From Candidatus Firestoneibacteriota bacterium (GTDB lineage Bacteria; JACRDZ01): a DNA stretch of 9,442 nucleotides. Both the position numbers and the translations under genes were made by a program. This document shows positions 6,160 through 9,442 of the stretch, one piece after another; position 1 is the first letter of the stretch, and each line of letters begins with the position of its first letter. The notes under the pieces were generated by a model. It made no database searches. It was not told the DNA's origin and saw only the letters and a program-made list of their open reading frames with translations. Location of the stretch: positions 1-9,442 of the forward strand of contig JACRDZ010000198.1 of NCBI GenBank assembly GCA_016212735.1, in the 5' to 3' direction.

Positions 6160-6755
6160 TGCACATTATTCCCAGTCTGGAAAAATTAACTAGAGAATTT
6201 AAAAAGATGCCTGGTATCGGGACTAGAACTGCAGAACGTCTTGCTTTTTATATATTAAGAATTTCAAAGGACGAAGCATTTAGTTTAATAGAAGCTATTA
6301 GAAATATAAAAGAAAAAGTGATTTTCTGTAAGAACTGTTTTAATATTACAGAAGTAAATCCATGCAGTATATGCTGTGATGCAAAAAGGGATGCTTCATT
6401 ATTATGTGTTGTTGAAGAACCGCATGATTTGATTTCAATAGAAAAAACAGGGTTATTCAGAGGTTACTATCATGTACTATTAGGGCGTTTATCTCCTCTT
6501 AAAGGAATTGGGCCTGATGACATTAAAATTAAAGAATTTTTATCGAGACTTCAAAATTCAGCAGTAAAAGAGGTTATTATTGCAACCAATCCTAATACTG
6601 AAGGTGAGGCAACTGCAATATATATCTCAAATATAATAAAACCTCTGCAAATAAAAATATCAAGAATCGCTTCTGGTATTCCTATGGGAGGACATCTGGA
6701 ATATGTAGATGAATTGACTCTTGGAAAAGCACTGGAAGGTCGAAGAGAAGTCTAA
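6159..6755 (+). CDS. recR: Recombination mediator protein RecR
   Basis: The 198 residues match full-length RecR. The N-terminal helix-hairpin-helix has the typical LTREFKKMPGIGTRTAERLA (9-28). The zinc finger has Cys57, Cys60, Cys69 and Cys72. The Toprim domain follows, with VVEEPHD (84-90), GRLSPLKGIGP (109-119) and NPNTEGEATA, ending in ASGIPMGGHLEYVDELTLGKAL. RecR acts with RecO (and RecF) to load RecA on SSB-coated single-stranded DNA. The start codon overlaps the ybaB stop (TAATG), so it depends on ybaB translation and has no independent ribosome site. No missing residues are seen. Confidence 0.96.
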   Translation: MHIIPSLEKLTREFKKMPGIGTRTAERLAFYILRISKDEAFSLIEAIRNIKEKVIFCKNCFNITEVNPCSICCDAKRDASLLCVVEEPHDLISIEKTGLFRGYYHVLLGRLSPLKGIGPDDIKIKEFLSRLQNSAVKEVIIATNPNTEGEATAIYISNIIKPLQIKISRIASGIPMGGHLEYVDELTLGKALEGRREV

Positions 6756-6791
6756 TATCAAAAAAAATCCTAAAGAAGTTTTTATTAAAAA

Positions 6792-6818
6792 TCATATAAT
6801 CTTTATTTAATTATGTGG
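6792..6818. terminator. Possible bidirectional terminator after recR
   Basis: TCATATAAT (6792-6800) and ATTATGTGG (6810-6818) can form nine pairs, two of them G-U on the plus strand, with a 9-base loop. A run of five T follows on each side (TTGTTTTTG on plus, GATTTTTAA on minus). The stem is AT-rich and weak. Confidence 0.35.
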
Positions 6819-6972
6819 ATTGTTTTTGAGAAATTTCATTTTTACTAATATTTTCTTTTTTTAATTCTTCTACTTTCTCAATAAAATCCACAATATGAAT
6901 GTTTGAACTAAACATTCTATATTTTTTTATTAAATTGTCTAAAATCTGAACTGTCTCTTCCGTATAAATCAC
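6811..6972 (-). CDS. Doubtful small ORF, hypothetical protein (53 codons)
   Basis: A minus-strand frame downstream of tilS reads from GTG at 6972 to TAA at 6811. The product would be small, charged and helical (VQILDNLIKKY, then VDFIEKVEELKKEN), without cysteines, signal peptide or a motif I recognise. Upstream sequence AAAGGGGTGAT resembles a full Shine-Dalgarno site, but the GTG lies inside it and no ATG or TTG follows at proper spacing; the first in-frame ATG is codon 20. The stretch also holds an 8-bp hairpin better explained as a terminator for recR. It may be a real gene with an odd start, a decayed gene, or chance. Confidence 0.3.
   Translation of the reverse strand: MIYTEETVQILDNLIKKYRMFSSNIHIVDFIEKVEELKKENISKNEISQKQST
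6897..6928 (+). terminator. Hairpin plus T-run, candidate terminator of the recR operon
   Basis: GAATGTTT (6897-6904) and AAACATTC (6910-6917) form a perfect 8-bp stem with a 5-base loop; after TATA comes a run of seven T (6922-6928). It lies about 140 bases after the recR stop and is oriented for rightward transcription. Confidence 0.45.
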
Positions 6973-7108
6973 CCCTTTACATTAATATTTACATATATAT
7001 CTATATTAAGTTTCGGCAAAAAGAATAAAAACTTAAGTAAAATTTAATTTATTTAAATCAATAATACATTAAGATTAAAAGAATAGTTGCATTTTAATCA
7101 TCTGTGAT

Positions 7109-8515
7109 TTATTTCTTAACCATTTTTTTTAATTCAACTTCAACTCTAAACCCGTTTTTATCTTTTACTTTATACTTCTCACTTTGACGATAACCAGTAA
7201 TCCAGATTATTTCATTATTATATAAAAGCAAAGGAACCCTGTCTCTTTCTTCAACAGGAATTTTAATATCTATAAAAAAATCCTTAAGCTTTTTGCTTCC
7301 TTTCATACCTAACGGTATAAAACGGTCTCCATTTTTACGGTTGCGCAAAATAAAACTTTCTGGTAATTCCTGAAAAGAGAAAAATGCAGATTTGTTATTG
7401 TTATAATATAATTTTTTTTTAATATTTTTAACTAAAGAAATTTTTAAAGTAATTCCCAATAAAGGTAAGAATGTAACTGATGGGACAGGAATAATATATT
7501 CATATGCAGAAAAATTTTCTTTTCTTTTTCCAAAAATTAATTTACCGTATTCATTTCTTACAATGAACTCTCCCATGGATTCCATTTTTTTGCCAGTATA
7601 GTTATATATAAGATTTTCTATATCTTTAATATTTTTATAAGTAATTGCATTAAGATTCCCTTTAAGTTTCAATAGTATTTTACGTATAATTCGTCTGATA
7701 AGGCACGGATGTAATTTTTTTAAGAAAGCAGTATTTACTATAAATTCATTATTTCTTTTTTCGAGAATTTTATCCAGTTTTTTTTGAACAATTCTATCAA
7801 GGTAGTCATTTTCACAGGATAATATTCTGCATAATTTATAAATAGACATATCTATATTAGGATTATAATTCTTTCTTAATATTGGCAGCAGATTATGACG
7901 AAGCTCATTACGTAAATAATAAGAAGTAAAATTTGAGCTATCCTGACGAAATGAAATATTATTTTCTTTTACATAAATTTCTATTTCCTTTCTGGAAACA
8001 CTAAGAAAAGGTCTGATTAGACTTATCCCTTCTCTTATTTGTATATTTAATTCAATACCTGTTAATCCCTTTAATCCTGTCCCGCGTAAAAGATGTAAAA
8101 AAAATGTTTCTGTCTGGTCCTCTAAATTATGAGCCGTACAGAGAATATTGCAATTGTATTTATTTGCTGTATTAATTAAGAATTCATACCTTAACTCTCT
8201 GGAAATTGCCTGTTTTGAAACAGATTTGGTTTTTTTAAGAATACGAGGAATGTTTTTTTTACCAACAGTGCATGGAATAGACAATTTTTTACAAAGTTTT
8301 TTAACAAACACAGCATCATCTTTTGATTCTCTACCACGAAATTCATGATCAAAATGGCCAACGTATAAATTAATTTCAAGTTCACTGGCCAGTTCATAAA
8401 AAATATATAATAAAGCTACTGAATCTACTCCTCCTGAAACTGCAAGTAAAACATTATCGCCGTGTTTTATTAGTTTATTTACCAGAATAAAATTTAATAC
8501 TTTATCTTTTAACAA
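7109..8515 (-). CDS. tilS: tRNA(Ile)-lysidine synthetase TilS
   Basis: TilS converts C34 of the CAU-anticodon tRNA-Ile to lysidine using ATP and lysine, which changes its decoding from AUG to AUA; it is usually essential. The 468 residues cover the full long form: the N-type ATP pyrophosphatase domain with the PP-loop SGGVDS at 27-32, VGHFDHEFRG (52-61) and TAHNLEDQTETFFLHLLRGTGLKGL (127-151), a linker domain, and the C-terminal domain with NGDRFIPLGMKGSKKLKDFF and ITGYRQSEKYKV. The start is TTG at 8515, supported by GAAAGG (8528-8523) 7 bases upstream. It overlaps the end of the P-loop NTPase gene by 14 bases, so the two are probably translated in a coupled way from one message. The abundant AUA codons fit the low GC. 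Confidence 0.95.
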   Translation of the reverse strand: MLKDKVLNFILVNKLIKHGDNVLLAVSGGVDSVALLYIFYELASELEINLYVGHFDHEFRGRESKDDAVFVKKLCKKLSIPCTVGKKNIPRILKKTKSVSKQAISRELRYEFLINTANKYNCNILCTAHNLEDQTETFFLHLLRGTGLKGLTGIELNIQIREGISLIRPFLSVSRKEIEIYVKENNISFRQDSSNFTSYYLRNELRHNLLPILRKNYNPNIDMSIYKLCRILSCENDYLDRIVQKKLDKILEKRNNEFIVNTAFLKKLHPCLIRRIIRKILLKLKGNLNAITYKNIKDIENLIYNYTGKKMESMGEFIVRNEYGKLIFGKRKENFSAYEYIIPVPSVTFLPLLGITLKISLVKNIKKKLYYNNNKSAFFSFQELPESFILRNRKNGDRFIPLGMKGSKKLKDFFIDIKIPVEERDRVPLLLYNNEIIWITGYRQSEKYKVKDKNGFRVEVELKKMVKK

Positions 8516-9128
8516 TTTTTAACCTTTCAATAATATTATTCACCCAGGAGAAATTTATATTACTATTGTCATACATCAATTTTTCATCGTTTTCTGGTAA
8601 AAATATACAATCTTTATCTATAAAAATATTCTTATTTAACTCATAATTATCTTTATTATTTTTACGTATTAAAAATATATCTATCCTATCTTTTATATGC
8701 ATTGCACTAGGTTTAAGCTTCATAATATCTCTGATTATCATAATAGATAAATCAGCAGAATGTGCTTCCAGATAACTGTTCCCTTCAATTATAAGACCCG
8801 GAAAATCTGCAAGATAACCCAGTGAAATATCAATTGCTTTATTAAGGGATTCTTTTTTTGTCTTAAGCCATATTACTTTTCCTGCACCAGCTTGCTGCAT
8901 TCTTTCAGTATCTGTATTTTTCTGATTAATTATTAAAGAATCTTCTTCCAGTAAAAATTCTCTGTCAAGTGAATTGCATACACTGCAATTTTTCCCTCTC
9001 GGGCATCTGCCGTCAAAACATCGGGTTATTTTTAGTGCAGCCCAGCCTGGTAAAAATTTAAGCAATGAACAAACCACATAAGTTTTGCCAATTGAACTTT
9101 CTGCACCTGTAACTGAAATAATTTTCAC
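8502..9128 (-). CDS. MobB-like P-loop NTPase with a four-cysteine cluster, unknown function
   Basis: The 208-residue protein opens with MKIISVTG and a Walker A motif GAESSIGKT (8-16). Soon after come Cys37, Cys42, Cys48 and Cys51 (C-x4-C-x5-C-x2-C), able to bind zinc or an Fe-S cluster. TERMQQAGAGKVIWL (74-88) recalls the 'D-x-x-R-x-x-x-AGA' segment of MobB-type GTPases, and LIIEGNS (112-118) is the hydrophobic strand ending in Glu expected for Walker B. After about 140 the sequence is not recognisable. The start is GTG at 9128 with AAAGGA 10 bases upstream. Its end overlaps tilS by 14 bases, so it may serve the same process (tRNA modification or sulfur/metal handling), but that is inference. 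It could also be a MobB or dethiobiotin-synthetase-like enzyme that has lost its original role. No membrane segment is seen. Confidence 0.72.
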   Translation of the reverse strand: MKIISVTGAESSIGKTYVVCSLLKFLPGWAALKITRCFDGRCPRGKNCSVCNSLDREFLLEEDSLIINQKNTDTERMQQAGAGKVIWLKTKKESLNKAIDISLGYLADFPGLIIEGNSYLEAHSADLSIMIIRDIMKLKPSAMHIKDRIDIFLIRKNNKDNYELNKNIFIDKDCIFLPENDEKLMYDNSNINFSWVNNIIERLKIVKR

Positions 9129-9158
9129 AATTATAAAATCCTTTCATATTTTTAAAAT

Positions 9159-9187
9159 ATTATAAGATAATACTTTAAAGAAATAAA
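9159..9187 (-). promoter_or_regulatory. Weak promoter candidate for the NTPase-tilS operon
   Basis: On the minus strand a perfect -10 box TATAAT (9164-9159) lies 31 bases before the GTG start. The hexamer 17 bases upstream, TTTATT (9187-9182), is a poor -35 match, and such AT-rich sequence gives -10 boxes by chance. Confidence 0.3.
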
Positions 9188-9218
9188 GCTTTTTTGTATA
9201 ACTATATATGAATTAATC

Positions 9219-9436
9219 AGAAATTCCCCAAAATCGAAAAAACGAACCACAGAGCACACTGAGATATATTTATAATTTTAAAAACTCTGTGTCCTCAAAT
9301 TAATTTTTACTTATAAAAAGCTTTGTATTTCATGATCTTTCTTATTTTTTTTGAGAACACAGAGAGTAATAAAATAAAAATATAATAGAAAATACTCCGT
9401 GTTCTCTGTGGTTAATTTCTTTCTTGGGAAATTTCT
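9219..9436. repeat. Nested inverted-repeat element (CCACAGAG family)
   Basis: Three nested pairs of inverted segments share one centre region. The outer ends AGAAATTCCCCA (9219-9230) and TGGGAAATTTCT (9425-9436) match at 11 of 12 positions. The next pair, AACCACAGAGCACACTGAG (9245-9263) and the inverse of 9395-9413, match at 17 of 19. The inner pair CTCTGTGTCCTCAAA (9285-9299) and TTTGAGAACACAGAG (9350-9364) match at 14 of 15. There is no ORF inside. The 7-base TATGAAT occurs at 9207-9213 and again at 9436-9442, but it does not flank the ends symmetrically, so it is weak evidence for a target duplication. The rest of this gene-free end (9129-9218) holds only the promoter candidate. Confidence 0.72.
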
Positions 9437-9442
9437 ATGAAT

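Larger units (their letters stand above)
6756..7108. other. AT-rich convergent intergenic stretch
   Basis: This gap lies between the ends of recR and tilS. It holds two possible hairpin terminators (6792-6818 and 6897-6928) and one doubtful minus-strand ORF (6811-6972), described separately. In the rest (6973-7108) I see only AT-rich sequence, including a weak 5-bp hairpin just after the tilS stop (7096-7109). Confidence 0.6.

Noticed and set aside
5593..6164. Two minus-strand open frames opposite ferredoxin and ybaB
   Set aside because: Both are antisense to recognised conserved genes and their translations have no recognisable domain.
9219..9436. CRISPR array
   Set aside because: The repeated words are short, inverted rather than directly repeated, unevenly spaced, and no cas gene is present.
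9207..9442. TATGAAT as a target-site duplication
   Set aside because: The two copies do not sit at equal distance from the terminal repeats: the left is five bases away and the right overlaps the end by one base; a 7-base AT-rich match is easily chance.

Overview
The window is a strongly AT-rich stretch of bacterial DNA (well under 40% GC by eye) with clear Shine-Dalgarno sites and several iron-sulfur and flavin redox proteins. The content (a 2-hydroxyacyl-CoA dehydratase/benzoyl-CoA reductase-type pair with its ATP-driven activase, a ferredoxin, a ferredoxin-nitroreductase fusion) points to an anaerobe. The ferredoxin resembles the 7Fe ferredoxin III type known from sulfate reducers, so an AT-rich Desulfobacterota-like or other anaerobic lineage is plausible, but no rRNA or other decisive marker is present.

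Layout, left to right. (1) Positions 2-2834, plus strand: the 3' part of a gene fusing an activase domain to an HgdB-like dehydratase subunit, then a second dehydratase-like subunit. Each subunit carries a three-cysteine set able to hold a [4Fe-4S] cluster, so the pair looks like a self-activating two-subunit radical dehydratase/reductase of unknown substrate. (2) Positions 2839-3027: a repeat element with imperfect inverted ends enclosing three contiguous perfect 7-bp hairpins. (3) Positions 3050-4453, plus strand: a tandem two-domain nitroreductase-family protein, convergent with (4) 4518-5396, minus strand: a 2[4Fe-4S] ferredoxin-nitroreductase fusion. (5) Positions 5397-5620: a divergent regulatory region in which a 15-bp palindrome covers the -35 boxes of promoters facing both ways. 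(6) Positions 5621-6755, plus strand: an operon of a small ferredoxin with a Glu replacing one cluster Cys, ybaB/ebfC and recR; the last two overlap by one base. dnaX, a frequent neighbour, is absent from this window. (7) Positions 6756-7108: an intergenic stretch with possible terminators and a doubtful 53-codon ORF. (8) Positions 7109-9128, minus strand: tilS (TTG start) preceded by an overlapping GTG-started gene for a MobB-like P-loop NTPase with a four-cysteine cluster. (9) Positions 9219-9436: a second nested inverted-repeat element of the CCACAGAG/CTCTGTGG kind.

How the parts may work together: the housekeeping genes (ybaB-recR for recombinational repair, tilS for tRNA-Ile lysidine) are unrelated to the redox genes in known function. 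The redox genes could share electrons (ferredoxin to activase or to nitroreductases), but this is inference from proximity only. The least explained items are the four-cysteine NTPase coupled to tilS, the split-site tandem nitroreductase, the Glu-substituted ferredoxin and the two repeat elements. I found no defence system, CRISPR array, integrase, transposase or tRNA gene.
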